Assembly: GCA_050084985.1 (NCBI GenBank)
Contig: JBITNC010000001.1
Coordinates: 127,658,001 to 127,722,000, forward strand
Direction: 5' to 3'
Source: Nageia nagi
Taxonomy: Eukaryota; Pinophyta
Length of the DNA: 64,000 nucleotides
The position numbers and the translations under genes are program-made. The notes under the pieces were generated by a model. It worked only from the letters and a program-made list of their open reading frames with translations. It searched no databases and was not told the origin of the DNA. Numbering within the stretch: position 1 is the first letter of the stretch; every line of letters starts with the position of its first letter. This document shows, piece by piece, positions 24,508 through 38,200 of this stretch.

Positions 24508-25352
24508 CTCTTGCACTACTATATTAGAATGCAAGTGTATCAATACAAAGATTGTACTTATCTCAGTCAATATAAGTATATATTAGACATCTTGTAGAAG
24601 TTTGGAATGGAGGATTGTATATAGCTGTAATCCTAGTCTCTCTTGAAATCATTATTTCTTTATGCTCAACTCTCAGTTAGCTGATGCTACAGCTTACAGG
24701 TAATTAATTAGTAGTCTTTTGTATTTGACTATTTCCAAGCATGATATTGCCTTTGCAGTGAATCTGATGGCTCATGAGCACCTTAATACTAATAAGCAAA
24801 TATTGAGGTATGTTGTAGGGACTAAGGATCTTGCTCTCAAGTATTTTAAGTTGCCCTCATTTGTTCTCTTTAGATTGAGATTTTGACTATGGAGGAGATA
24901 GATATGATAAAAAATCAACCTCTACATATGTTTTTAGCATTGATTTAGGTGCTATCTCTTAGGATACTAAGAAGCAACCTACTATTTCTCTTTCCACCAC
25001 AAAATTTGAATACCAATCCATGCATGTTGTAGCCCAAGAAGTTATTTGGCTAAGGCATCTTCTGAAAGAAATTAGGTATGATTAAGATGGCTTATATTTG
25101 ATTTCTTTAGATAGTCAGTTGGCTATTTATTTGGCTAAAAATCTTATGTTCCATTAGAGAATAAAAATATATAGAAATCATGCCCATTTTATTAGGAAGA
25201 AGGTTCTTAATGGCATCATACTTCTGGAGTATTGTCCATCCATCTTAAACATCATTGATTTATTCACCAAGCTTCTCCTAGAAGCTTAATTTTGTAAGCT
25301 TAAGAATGCTATTAGATTGGTGAAGTTGCTCTTAAGCGGGAGTGAAGTTTGA
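24508..25352 (+). pseudogene. Array unit B1: truncated RT/RNase H end of pol
   Basis: Begins abruptly in the RT-RNase H connection (TTGCACTACTATATTAGAATG, the LHYYLGM motif of other copies) and continues through the RNase H segment (STTK.EY-like, QEVIWLRHLL) to the terminal LFTK...GSEV and a stop at 25350-25352. Everything upstream, including gag, PR, IN and most of RT, is missing. Frames are broken throughout. The left edge at about 24508 is where the array was truncated or where the duplication breakpoint lies. Confidence 0.8.
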
Positions 25353-25641
25353 ATTCTTCTATCGAATTCATATTTATGATGACAACTTCACCTTTTAAGG
25401 ATTTTATGCTATATAGTGTTGATTTTATTGTACACCTTTGTAGTGAGTTCTCTTTACATGAGAAACTTATTGTACAAATTATTTAAAAAAAGATTAACCA
25501 ATATAGCACTATTTAGTTGTCTATGTGTGAGGAACTCTTATGTGTCTTTTGATACTATTTAGTTATCCATATGTGAGAAACTTGTATGTGCATGCTCTAT
25601 TTTGTAATGATAATCAACACATGTTTTATATACAATAAAGG

Positions 25642-25687
25642 ACTATAAGTTTTGGCTTGGCATCTTCATGATGATTTATAATGCACC
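25642..25687 (+). other. Conserved 3' hairpin, B1 copy (weakened)
   Basis: ACTATAAGT at 25642-25650 opposite ATTTATAAT at 25674-25682: one G-U wobble and one C-A mismatch weaken the stem. The loop keeps GGCTTGGCATC. Confidence 0.5.
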
Positions 25688-26063
25688 ATTGATTAGTTCA
25701 TGATGGCATTTGAGTGATTCATCTATCCTTGTTGATATGAATATGTTGCATCTAATTGATCTTGTTATTTGAGCTGCTTATGACTTTCAGGTTCCTTTGA
25801 GATTGCAAGTTACTTACTTCAGGTATGCAAGCTCTTAGAGACTCTTTATGACTTCTAGTTGGATGACTACTTCATGTACATTGAAACTAGTTGTGGTTAA
25901 TAATTGTATTTAGCAAAGTAGTGAGTCATAAATTAGATATTTCTTACTTCAAAAATATGTAAAAAGTTCTTATCTCTATTGTATCTATTTGGAGGAGAAC
26001 TCTTTTACTTTCTCTCTTTCTTTTCTCTTATTTGCTCTATCCCAATATTGCATTAAAGTGGAG

Positions 26064-26549
26064 TGTTGGAATGTATAATGCATTATTGTGAAGGTTATGT
26101 AATAATATTCTATGTAATTTCATTAATAATTAAGGGTATTATTTGATACCTTAAGTAATTAAGTGAATATGATAATGTAACTTATACTACACTCCATGTC
26201 ATGAGCATGCCCCTTGGGTAAAAAGGATGTGCATGTCATGCTTTTGTACATTGGATAAAAGGGTGATCCAAAGAGAAATTTTGGCCTATAAATAGAAGTA
26301 TCCCTCTTTGTGATAACACACACCAATTTATGGAGTAAAGATATGCTATATGATAGTGTTTAGAAGATGAGTTAGGATAATTGTAAGAGTTCATATATGT
26401 TAAGAAGAGAGATCTAGTTAGTGAATGTACTGCTAGTTGGAGGAACCACTTACATCTTGTGTTATCTTTGTGAGTTTGTTAGATGTGTATTGTGAGCTTT
26501 CATGTGATCTTAGGAGTTTAGAGTTGTTCATGTTATAGTTCAATTCTAC
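26064..26549 (+). repeat. Array LTR1 (B-type)
   Basis: Starts TGTTGGAATG after AGTGGAG. The U3 inverted repeat is at 26119-26167 and TATAAATA at 26287-26294. It ends ...CAATTCTAC, four or more bases short of the LTR4 end, and is followed by CCCCCTTTTC rather than a primer site. Confidence 0.85.
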
Positions 26550-27669
26550 CCCCCTTTTCTTTTGTTCATCTAAAATTCTATTTATCCCCTCTTATTTTTT
26601 TAGTCCCTCCATTCAAGTCCTCTTTGTTGATCGTTTTTCCCTTTTTTTTTGTCTCTTTAGCATTAAAATCAAAATTTTGTGCAAGTATTAAAATTGCACC
26701 TACCACTCCATTTAATTTCTTGGGTAAATGTTTTTTTTCTCCTTCCTTGCAAGCAATACTTATTGCAAAGCATTTTAATTTGGTAATGGATGCACGTTCT
26801 TCTTCATTAATGAGTGTCATAACTCATTAATCTCTTTCTAAATTGGAGTACCATTTGAGATAAACTTAAGTGATGACCTATTTAAGTGTCTTGGAGAAAG
26901 GGTACTACAATTCTTTTAGGGAAATTACAAAAAATGAGGTGGTTACTTAAATATTTTTAGTTAAAATTATTTTTGCAATTTTTTTCAAGTAAACATGAAA
27001 AGGGAACAATTTTTTACTTACATGGGCATTTTTTAGAGATTTTTTTTTTCAAATGCCTAAAAGTATTTTTTTTTAATCTTGATGATTATATATATTTTGA
27101 ACATTTTATTTAAGCTAAGTATTTTTGAGAAAAATGTTTCAATACTTAGAAGTAATTTTTAAGCATGAAATTACTTAGTTCAAAGTATCATTTGTTTTCT
27201 CTATAATTAAACTAGCATGCTTATTGAAGTATTTATTGAAGGGATATTTTTTAAAGTAAAAGGAGGGGTAAATATATATGAATTCCTTTAATTAAAAACT
27301 GTTAGATCCCTTATGCTTGTGCAAATGATGTATGTTCATGCCTTTTCTAAATATTTATCTTATATGGAAAGTTATAATTAGACATATGCAAGTTAAGGAA
27401 ATGGTGCATATCTATTTTTTTTTTAAGTTATGAATGATGCATGTTTAACTTGAATCCTTAATGCCTCTCTATTTTTTTTGCAAATATGGGCTTATGCAAA
27501 CTATGGACCTATGTAGAGATATCCTTTAAGGGTTGGTAAATAAAATCCATCGCACATATAGGTTTCAAATCTTAAATGGATGATATTTTTACTTATACTC
27601 TTTTATTTCATGTTTCATATTTTGATTTATTTACTTATGCAATCAAAAATGCAAATATTGAAATGAATA

Positions 27670-28080
27670 ACCCCCTAAAATGAACATATCTGCACATACA
27701 TTCTGCAACATAACTTGTTTGGGCAGCCATGAGATGATGATAGGCAAGCTGGAGCCTTTAAGTTTGATGATCTAAGTGGTAAAATTTTGTACTTATAAAA
27801 TTCCTTAGGTCCTCTGTTGGTCTGGACATAACTCGAATAGGTGGAAATATATGTGTGTAGTGATACCACATGTTCGGATGTCTATTCAAGGATTATCCTG
27901 ATAACTAGGAGGATAACTTGGAACCTAATCAAGATTAATAATTTAGCCAATCCAATAAATATCATGACATTGAAAAATAGTAGGTACTTCTCCTTGTGAG
28001 AGTATAATACTGATAAAGGTGAACTAGTTGAGGATTGGTAGTACTTGGGCTCCTCTTGTGTGGGTATCTAGGTGAAGGCT
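27670..28080 (+). other. Conserved copia leader block, B2 copy
   Basis: Same block as 2690-3070 and 52100-52515 (reverse). It includes ACATAACTTGTTTGG, TAGTGATACCACATGTTC and GTACTTGGGCTCCTC, and ends about 240 bp before the gag start. Further array copies lie at 34560-34960 and 41180-41580. Confidence 0.6.
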
Positions 28081-28319
28081 TAGTTTTTAGATAAGAAAAT
28101 AAGCTTTAATAATATCACTCTACATCTACAATTCTTGGTGATGATAAAAGTATTTGAGTACATGGGATGTGTATTTGAGTTATAAAACATGTTTCACTAG
28201 TGAATCAAATAAGCATGTCTTAGTTAATTAAATAAAATATGTATTACTTGGTTAAAATTTAAATATATAATATTTTTTATTGAACCACATGCTTATTATT
28301 TCACATTCTTATGTAGTAA

Positions 28320-31300
28320 ATAGAAGAATCCTTTTTACCCAACACATTCTTGATGGTTCCAACTTTGGAATTTGAGAACCATAGATGAGAGTTGAATTGC
28401 AAGCAAAGAAGCTTTGAAAAATAGTGAATTAGAACCTTGTACCTCCTATATATGAGAGTATAGAGGCTTACAACTAAGAATGAGTTCGAAACCTTTATGA
28501 TCTTTCATGTAGTTTGAGACAATGTGATCTTTATGATTTTCTCTTCAACCTCAGTAAAGGAAGCTTAGGATAAGTTTAAGCAAATATACCTTGGTTCAAA
28601 GTTTTCAAGAAGGTTTACCATTCTCCAAAAGTTGCTTCAATCTCATCAAAGGGAAGATAAAAATGTAGCTATATACTTGAATAAAATCATTGACCTAAGG
28701 ACCTAACTTATTGCTTATAGATGCAATTGGATCAATGATGAGTTCATGGTCTTCATCATTCTTTAAATTTTTGAAACTTTTTGATGATTATGAAAATAAG
28801 ACTTGATGATGAAGAAGAATTCTTCTCCCTTGAGAACCTTTCTAGGCTTATTATGAAGCATGAGAAAAACCTTAACAAAAAGGTATTGATTTCTTATCCT
28901 AAGGATAATAATATTACTCTTGGAGTAACCAAAACTTTTTTTAAGAAGAAGTTCAACCATCAAAAGAAATCTTATACTTTTTCCTTCAAAATATTTGAAA
29001 AAAGAGGTAATGGCTACAACAATAGTAAGAATAATAGCAACAACAAAAACAACATAATAGCAGTAGGAACAATGACAAAAATAACCATTTCAAGAAAAAA
29101 GATAGAAAAGGCAAAGCAAACAATCCATATTTAAGAAATTTTTGATGGTAATTATAACTATTGTGGCATCCAAGGTCACAAATAAGTTTATTGCTACAAA
29201 AAGAAAAGTGAGGAAAAGAACAAAGGTAATGGTAATGTAAAGAACTTCAAAGGAAAAAAGAATGTCAAGCTAGTTTTGCTATGGTGCTCTATTCCATATC
29301 TCTCCTTTTTCATCTGATTAGATTATTAATTCTGGTTGCACTAATCACCAATGCATTGAAAAAAAAAGTTTGAGAACTTTTACAAGTATAAAAAAGATGC
29401 AATTGTGATAGGTGATAACTCAACCCTTGAAATTCAAGGCATTGGGAGTGTGTTGATTCATGGAAAGGTTCTTGTAAATGTTCTCTATGTTCTTAAGTTA
29501 AGGATGAACCTTCTCTTCATAATCTAAGTTTCTAGAAAAGGGTACTCATTAGAGTTTGAATCTCAATCATAGTGCCTTAATAAAATAATTTCCATTTTGG
29601 TTAAAAGACAAAAAAAGATGATCTCTACAATATAGATCAAGTTATATCAAAGATGTGTTTTGTTACAAGTGTGTGTTCTAGAGGTAACCTTTGGTACCAA
29701 CGTTTAGAGAAACCATAAGAGTATTCAAGTTATGAAAGACCAAGAACTTGTGGAAGGTTTTCTTTCAATTTCTCCTTTAATTAGTTTATGTGAGAACTGC
29801 ATTCTTGGTAAGATGAATAGATAAAAGTTTGAAAATGATAAGGCAACAAGAGCATTTCAACCTCTTCAACTTATGCATTTAGATTTGATGGGTCTGTTTC
29901 AAACTAAATCATTTGAAAGAGCATCTTATGTCTTAAATTTTATTGATAACTTTAGTAGGATGACCTTTAGGTATTTACATAAGCATAAAGATCAAAATTT
30001 TGAGAGTTTTAAGGTTTTTAAGGCCTTTGTTGAGAATCAAACTAACCTTAAAATCAAGATGTTGAGATCAGATAATGGGGGAGAATACAATAGCAATGAG
30101 TTCAATGGCTATTATGCTAAGTACAAAATCAAGATGTAGTTTACAATTCCATACACTCCTCAGCAGAATGATGTTGCCAAAAGAAAAAATAAAATAATTA
30201 TAGAAATGGCTAGATGCATGTTGGATAATCTTTCTATTTTCTTATGGGGTGAAGCTATGACCAATGCTATTTACATCTTAAATAGGTGTCCCAAAAACTC
30301 CGTTCAGAGTAGAACTCCTTTTGAGGCATGGTCAAGAAGGAAACCTAACAATTCTCATCTTAGGGTGTTTGGTTGTGAAGCATTCTCATACATTATTTTT
30401 GAGAAAAAAAATTTTTAATAAAAGAGCTAAAAAGTGTATTTTTACAGGTTATGACAATCAACATAGAGGCTATAGGCTCTACTCTCCATCATACAAATCC
30501 ATATTTATTTCAAGGGATGTAAAGTTCAATGAACTTTCTAAAATTTATTCTAATGAGGATGTTGATGATCAAAAGGACTCTTTAGTTGCACCTAGCTGAT
30601 TAGATATTGATCTAGACAAGTCACCTTAGGAATAAAATTTTCCAACATAAAGGGTAACAAGGAGCAAGACCTTGAACAAATTCTTATTTACCAAGATTGA
30701 CAATAAGCATGAGCCCTCAACCTTCATGGAAGCTTCTAAGCATGAGTGTTAGATAGAAACCATGAAACTAGAGTATGAGGTGCTTATAGAAAATAAAACT
30801 TGGGACTTGGTTCCTTATCCCAATGAGAAGAATGTGATTGCTAATAAGTGGATCTACAATGTAAAGTTCAATTCAGTTGGAGATATTGAGAAATACAAGG
30901 CAAGTTTAGTAGCTAAATTTTTTGGTCAAAAATATGATATAGATTATGAAAAAACCTTTGCTTCTATTGCAAAGATGCCTACTATCAGAATTATCTTTGC
31001 TCTTTCTACAGCTCAAGGATGGAAAGTTTTTTAACTTGATTTCAAAAGTGCATTTCTCAATGGTGATTTAGATGTGAAAATCTTCATGAATCAACCAAAA
31101 GGATTTATTATATAAGGTAAAGAGTCTTTTCTGTGCAAGTTAAAGAAGTCATTGTATGGACTTAAGCAAGCATCTCGAGCCTAGTATAGAAAGATTTTAA
31201 ATTACTTTGCAAATATTAAACTCTCCAATTATTATTTTGACTTTGATCTATATGTGCTCAATCAAAGAAAAGAAATGGTCTTGATTCTTCTTTATGTGGA

Positions 31301-32254
31301 TGATCTTCTGATAACTAAGAATAATAATGAAAGCATTCAAGAGTGCATATCCAAACTTAAGGCCATATTTGAAATGATTGATCTTGGTCTCTTGCACTAC
31401 TATATTGGAATTTGATGTATCAATACAAAGATTATACTTATCTCAATCAATCTAAGTATATATCAAACATCTTGCAAAATTATAGAATGGATAAGTGTGG
31501 ATATGATATGATCCTAGTCTCTTCTAGAATCACTATTTCTCTGTACTTCAACTCTCAATTAGCTAATGCTATATCTTACAGGAAATTAATTGGTAGTCTT
31601 TTGTATTTGACTATTTTTAGGCCTAATATTGCCTTTGCAATGGATTTGATGGATAAATTCATGTAAAAACCATATGTTGAGCACCTCAATTTTGTTAAAA
31701 AAATTATGAGGTATGTTGCATGGATTTAGGATCTTCCTCTCAAGTATTCTAAGTTGCCCTCATTTGTTCTCTTTTGATTCTCAGATTCTGACTATGGGGG
31801 AGATAGAGATGATAAAAAATCAACCTCTGCATATGTGTTTTGCATTGGTTCAAGTGTTATTTTTAGGATTCTAAGAAGTAGCCTACTATTTTTTTCTACC
31901 ATAGAAGCTAAATACCGATCCATGTCTGTTGTAGCCCAAGAAGCTATTTGGATAAGGCATCTTTTGAAGGAAGTAGGGTATGAGCAAGGTGGCTCATATT
32001 TATTTTCTTTAGATAATCAATCAACTATTTCTTTGGCTAAGAATCCTATGTTCCATTAGAGAACAAAACATGTGAAAATCCATGCCCATTTTATCAAGGA
32101 AAAGGTTCTTGATGGCATCATACACTTGGAGTATTATCCATCCACCTTAAACTATGCTAATTTGTTCACCAAGCCCCTCTTGAAAGCTCAATTATATAAG
32201 AATAAGGATGCTATTAGGTTACTGAAGTTTCCCTCAAGGGGGAGTGAAGTTTGA
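28320..32254 (+). pseudogene. Array unit B2 gag-pol, full length but broken
   Basis: The gag start has ATA for ATG at 28320. The gag C-terminal part (28781-29134) ends in an Asn-rich stretch. The zinc knuckle near 29150 has lost its first Cys (Tyr), and a stop follows. Protease near 29322 reads INSGCTNH, with the catalytic Asp changed to Asn. The integrase core is open at 29873-30139 and 30206-30418 with SDNGGEYNSNEF, but the third catalytic residue is Lys (30179-30181, NDVAKRKN). RT lies at 30762-31400 with LYVDDLL near 31290; RNase H at 31412-32254, ending GSEV. Many stops and frameshifts, no complete product. Confidence 0.85.
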
Positions 32255-32541
32255 ATTCTTATGTTGAATTCATATTTGTGATGAAAAATTTACCCCTTAG
32301 AGGATTTTGTGCTATATAGTGTTGATTTTATTGTACATCTATGTGGTAAGTTCTCTCTGTGTGAGAAATTTGTTGTAAAAATTCTTATAAAAAAGATTGG
32401 CTAATCTAGCACTATTTTGTTATCCATATGTGAGGAACTCTTATGTGTTTTTTGACACTATTCATTTATCCATATGTGAGGAACTCGTATGTGCATGCTC
32501 TATTTTGTAATGATAATCAACACATATTTTATATCCAGTAG

Positions 32542-32590
32542 ATGACTATAAGTTTTGGCTTAGCATTTTCGTGATGACTTATAGTGCACC
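32542..32590 (+). other. Conserved 3' hairpin, B2 copy
   Basis: Perfect stem ACTATAAGT (32545-32553) with ACTTATAGT (32577-32585), then bulged G and CAC pairing with ATG/GTG-type bases outside. Confidence 0.6.
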
Positions 32591-32948
32591 ATTGATCAGT
32601 TCATGATAGAATTTGAGTGATTCATATATCATTGTTGATGTGAATATATTGCATCTAACTAATCTTGTTATTTGAGTTGCTTATGACTTGTAGGTTCCTT
32701 TGAGATTATAGGTTACTTTAGGAATGTAGGCTCTTAGAGACTCTTCATGACTTTTAGTTGGATGACTACTTCATGTACATTGAAACTGATTGTAGTTAAT
32801 GATTGTATTTGGTAAAGTAGTGAGTCATAAATTTAGATCTTTCTTCATAAATATGTAAAAAGTTCTCATCTCCATTATATTTGTTTGGAGGAGAACTCTC
32901 TTACTTTCTCTCTTATTTGCTTTATGCCAATATTGCATTAAGGGGGAG

Positions 32949-33433
32949 TGTTGGAATGTATAATGCATTATTGAAAGGTTATGTAATAATATTCTATGTA
33001 AGTTCACTAATACTTAAGGGGATCATTTTATACCTTAAGTGTTTAAGTGAATATGATAATGTAACTTGTCTTACACTCCATGTCATGAGTATGTCCCTTG
33101 GGTAAAATGGATGTGCATGTCATGCTTTTGTACATTGAATAAAAGGGTGAGCCAAAGAGGGATTTAGGCCTATAAATACAAGGCTCTCTCTTTGTGATAA
33201 CACACATCAATTTATGAAGTAAAGCTATGATATAAGATAGTGTTTAAGATATGAGTTAGGAGAATTGTAAGAGTTCATATTTGTTAAGAAGAGAGATCTA
33301 GTTAGTAGATGTACTCTTAGTTGGAGGAACCACTTACATCTTGTGTCATCTTTGTGAGTTTGTTAGATGTGTATTGTGAGCTTTCATGTGATCTTGGGAG
33401 TTTAGAGTTGTTCATATTATATTTCAATTCTAC
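32949..33433 (+). repeat. Array LTR2 (B-type)
   Basis: Starts TGTTGGAATG right after the purine tract AAGGGGGAG. The U3 inverted repeat lies at 33003-33051 (TTCACTAATACTTAAGG against CCTTAAGTGTTTAAGTGAA). TATAAATA is at 33171-33178. It ends ...CAATTCTAC with no primer site after it. Confidence 0.85.
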
Positions 33434-35228
33434 CCCCCCTTTTTTTTCGCTCTCCTAAAATTCTATTGGTCACCTCTTAATTTTTAGTCCCTCCATTCAA
33501 ATCCTCTTTGTTGACCATTTTTTCCTATTTTTTGTCTCTTTAGCATTAAAATCAAGTTTTTGTGCAAGTATTAAAATGCACCTACCACTCCATTTAATTT
33601 CTTGGGTAAATATTTTTTTTCTCCTTCCGTGCAAGCAATATTTGTTGCAAAGTATTTTAATTTGGTAATGGATGTCCATCGCCTTCTTCTTCATTAATGA
33701 GTGTCATAACTCATTAATCTCTTTCTAACTTGGAGTAGCATTTGAGATAAACTTAAATGATGACCTATTTAAGTGTCTTGGAGAAAGGGTACTACAAGTA
33801 TTTCATGGAAATTAAAAAAAATGAGGTGGTTACTTAAATACTTTTAGTTAAAATTATTTTTGCAATTTTTTTCAAGTAAACATGAAAAGGGAACAATTTT
33901 TTACTTACATGGGCATTTTTTAGAGATTTTTTTTTTCGAATGCCTAAAAGTATTTTTTTTAATCTTGATGATTATAGATATTTTGAACATTTTATTTAAG
34001 CTAAGTATTTTGAGAAAAATGTTTCAATACTTAGAAGTAATTTTTAAGCATGAAATTACTTAGTTCAAAGTATCATTTGTTTTCTCTACAATTAAACTAG
34101 CATGCTTATTGAAGTATTTATTGAAAGGATATTTTTTAAAGTAAAAGGAGAGGTAAATATATATGAATTCCTTTAATTAAAAACTGTTAGATCCCTTATG
34201 CTTGTGCAAATGATGTATGTTCATGCCTTTTCTAAGTATTTATCTTTTATTGAAAGTTATAAGTGGACATATACAAGTTAAGGGAATGGTGCATATCTAT
34301 TTTTTTTTAAGTTATTAATGATGCATGTTTAACTTGAATCTTTAATGCCTCTCTATTTTTTTTGCAAAGATGGGCTTGTGCAAACTATAGACCTATGTAA
34401 AGATGTCCTTTAGAGGTTGGTAAATAAAACCCATCAAATATTTAGGTTTCATATATTGAATGGATGATGTTTTTACTTATGCTCTTTTACTTCATGTTTC
34501 ACATTTTGATTTATTTACTTATGTAATAAAAAATGCAAATATCAAAATGAGAAACCCCCTAAAATGAGTACATCCACATGTACATTCTGCAACATGACTT
34601 GTTTGGGAGCCATGAGATGAAGATAGGTAGATTGGAGCCTTTAAGTTCGACATTCCAAGTGGTGAAAAATCCATACTTCTCAAATATTTCTAAATCCTCT
34701 ATTGGTCTAGACATAACTCTAATAGGTGAACATGCATATGTGAAGTGATACCACATGTCTACACATCCATTCAAGGATTATCCTGATAACCTAGGAGAAA
34801 AACTTGAAACCTAATCAAGATTAATAATTTTGTTGATCTAATAAACATCATAACTTGGGAAATAGTAGGTATTTCTTATGAGAGTATAATACTAACCAAG
34901 GCAAACTAGTTGAGGATTGGTAGTACTTGGGCTCCTCTTGTGTGGACATCTAGGTGAAGGCCTAATTTTTAGATAAAAAACAAGCCTCAACAATATCACT
35001 CTACATCTATGATTCTTGGTAATAACAAAAGTATTTGGGCATATGGGATGTATATTTGAGTTGTAAAATATTTGCATTAATGAATCAAATCAAGCATATC
35101 TTAGTTAATTAAATGAAACATGTATTAGTTAATTAAATGAAACATGTATTACTTACTTTGTTAAAACTTAAATGTATAATGTTATTTATTGAATCACATG
35201 CTTATTATTTCACATTCTTATATAGCAA

Positions 35229-38200
35229 ATGGGAGACTCCTTTTTATCCAAACATATTCTTGATGATTCCATATTTGAGATTTAGAAACCATGGATGAGA
35301 GTTGAATTGCAGGTAAGGAAGCTTTGGCAATAGCGAATGAGAACCCTATACCTTTTATAGATGAGAAGGCACTAGAGGTTTACAACATGAAGAATGAGTT
35401 GGCAACCTCCATGATCTTCTATGCAGTTCTAGATGATGTTCTCTTGATGATTTTTTATTCAACCTTGGTAAAGGAAGCTTGGGATAAGCTTAAGAAAATA
35501 TACTTTGGTTCAAATTTTTCAATAAGGTTTACCATTTTTTAAAAGTTGCTTCAATATTATCAAAGGGAAGATAAAAATGTGGCTATCTATTTGAACAAAA
35601 TCATTGACCTAAAGACCCAACTTATTGCTTGTGGGTGCAACTGGATCAATGATGAGTTTGTGGTATTTATCATTCTTCAAAACCTTTTTTCAAAGTTTGA
35701 AAATATTATGATGGTTATGGAAATAAGGCTTAATGATGAAGAAAAATTCTTCTCCCTTGAGAACCTTTCTAAGCTTCTTTTGAAGCATGAGGAAACCTTT
35801 AATAAAAAGGTATTGATTTTTTCTCCTAAGGATAATAATGTTGCTCTTGGAGCAACCAAAATTCTTTTAAAAAGTTCAACCATCAAAATAAATCTTATCC
35901 TTCTTCCTCCAAAAGGTTTGAAAATAGAGGCACTGGCTACAACAATAGCAGGATTAATGGCAACAATAGAAACAACAACAATAGTAGCAAGAACAACAAA
36001 AATAACAACCACTTCAAATAAAGAGATGGAAAAAGCAAAGCAAACAATCTATATCCTAATTTTTTTTTTGATGGTAATTGTAACTTCTATGGCATCCAAG
36101 GTCGCAAATAAGTTGATTGCTAAATAAAGAAAAGAGAGTGGTTAATGTAAAGAACTTCAAAGAAAAGAAGAATGTTCAAGCTGGTTTTGTTGTGGTGCTC
36201 TACTCCATGTCTTGCTCTTTTTTATCTAATTAGATTATTAATTTTATTTGCACTAATCACTTATGCCTTGAAAAGAAAATATTTGAAAACTTTCACAAGT
36301 ATATAAAATATGCAATTATGATAGGTGATAACTCTACCTTGAATTCCAAAGAATTAGGAGTTTGTTGATTCACAGAAAGGTTCTTGAAAATGTTCTCTAT
36401 GTTTCTAAGTTAAGGATGGACCTTCTCTTCATGATCCAAGTTGCTAAAAAAGGGTACTCATTTGAGTTCAACTCTCAATCTTGGTGCATTAAGAAAAGAC
36501 TTACCACTTTGGTTAGAGGATCAATGAAATATGATCTCAATATTGTAGATCAAATTCCATCAAATATGTGTCTTGCTACAAGTGTGTGTTCTAGAGGAAA
36601 TATTTGGCACCAACATTTAAGATACCTTAACTATAAGAGTATTCAAGTCATGAAAGACCAAGAACTTATGGAAGGTTTACCTTTAATTTCTTCTTCTATT
36701 AGTCTATGAGAGAAGTGCATTCTAGGTAAGATGCATAGATAAAAGTTTGAAAAAGATAAGGCAACAAGAACATCTCAACCTCTTCAACTTATGCATTCAG
36801 ATTTAATGAGTTTATTTCATACTAAGTCACTTGGAGAAGCATCTTACATTTTGACCTTCATTGATGAATTTATTAGGATGATCTTTAGGTATATACTTGA
36901 GTATATGGATCAAACCTTTGAGATTTTTGAAGTTTTTAAGGCCTTTGTTGAGAATCAAACTAACCTTAAAATCAAGATGTTGAGATTAGATAATGGGGGA
37001 GAATACAATAGCAATGAGTTTAATGGATATTATGATAAGTATAAAATCAAGAGTATTTTACAATTCCATACACTCCTCAACAGAATGATGTTGCCAAAAA
37101 AAAAAAAAAATAATTATAGAAATGGATAGATGCATGTTGGGTAATCTTCCTAGTTTCTTATGAGGTGAAGCTATGAGTAGTGCTATTTACATCTTGAATA
37201 GGTGTCTCACAAAATTTGTTCAAGGTAGAACTTCTTTTGAGGCATAGTTAGGAATAAAACCTAACATTTCTCACCTTAGGGTGTTTGGTTGTGAAGCATT
37301 CTCATACATTATTTCTGAGAAAAGGAAAAAGTTAGACAAAAGAGCTAAAAAGTGCATCTTTATGGGTTATGATAGTTAGCATAGAGGCTACAGGCTTTAC
37401 TCTACATATTACAAAGCCATGTTTGTTTCAAAAGATGTAAAATTTAATGAACTTCCTAAAGAATCTATTTTTAATAAGGATGTTGATGATATAGAGGACT
37501 CTTTAGGTGCACCTAGCTGGTTAAATATTGATCTAGACAAGTCACCTTAGGAACAAAATTCTTCAACACAACAGGTAATAAGAAGCATGAACTTAAACAA
37601 ATCCTTATTTTCCAAGATTAACAACAAGCATGAGCCCTCAACCTTCATAAAATCTTCTAAGCATGAGTGCTATATGGAAACCATAAAATTAGAGTATGAG
37701 GTGCTTATGAAAAATAAAACTTAGGACTTGGTTCCTTATCCCAATGAGAAGAATGTGATTGCTAATAAGTAGATCTAAAAGGTCAAGTTCAATTTAGTTG
37801 TATATATTAAGAAATATAAGGCAAGGTTAGTAGCTAAATGTTTTGCTTAAAAATATGATGTAGATTATGAGAAAACCTTTGCTCCCATTGCAAATATGCC
37901 TACTATCAAGATTATCTTTGCTCTTTCTATAGCTCAAATATGGAAAGTTTTTCAACTTGACATTAAGAGTGCATTTCTAAATGGTGACTTAGATGTGGAA
38001 ATATTCATGAATCAACCAAAAGGATTTATTATGTAAGGAAAAGAGTCTTTTGTGTGCAAGCTAAAGAAGTCATTGTATGGACTTAAGCAACTACCTTGAG
38101 CCTAGTATAGAATGATTTTAGGGTACTTTGTAGACATTAGATTCTCTAAATATTTTTTAACTTCGATCTATATGTGCTCAATCAGGGAAAGATGCATTTT

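Noticed and set aside
26550-26830. Overlapping short frames on both strands in the B2 leader
   Set aside because: The same region in B3 and B4 is shifted and interrupted; it is non-coding leader.
35677-36012. Long reverse-strand frame across the B3 gag (also 42381-42830 in B4 and 3972-4259 in A)
   Set aside because: Antisense shadows of gag low-complexity sequence; the conserved copia motifs are on the + strand.
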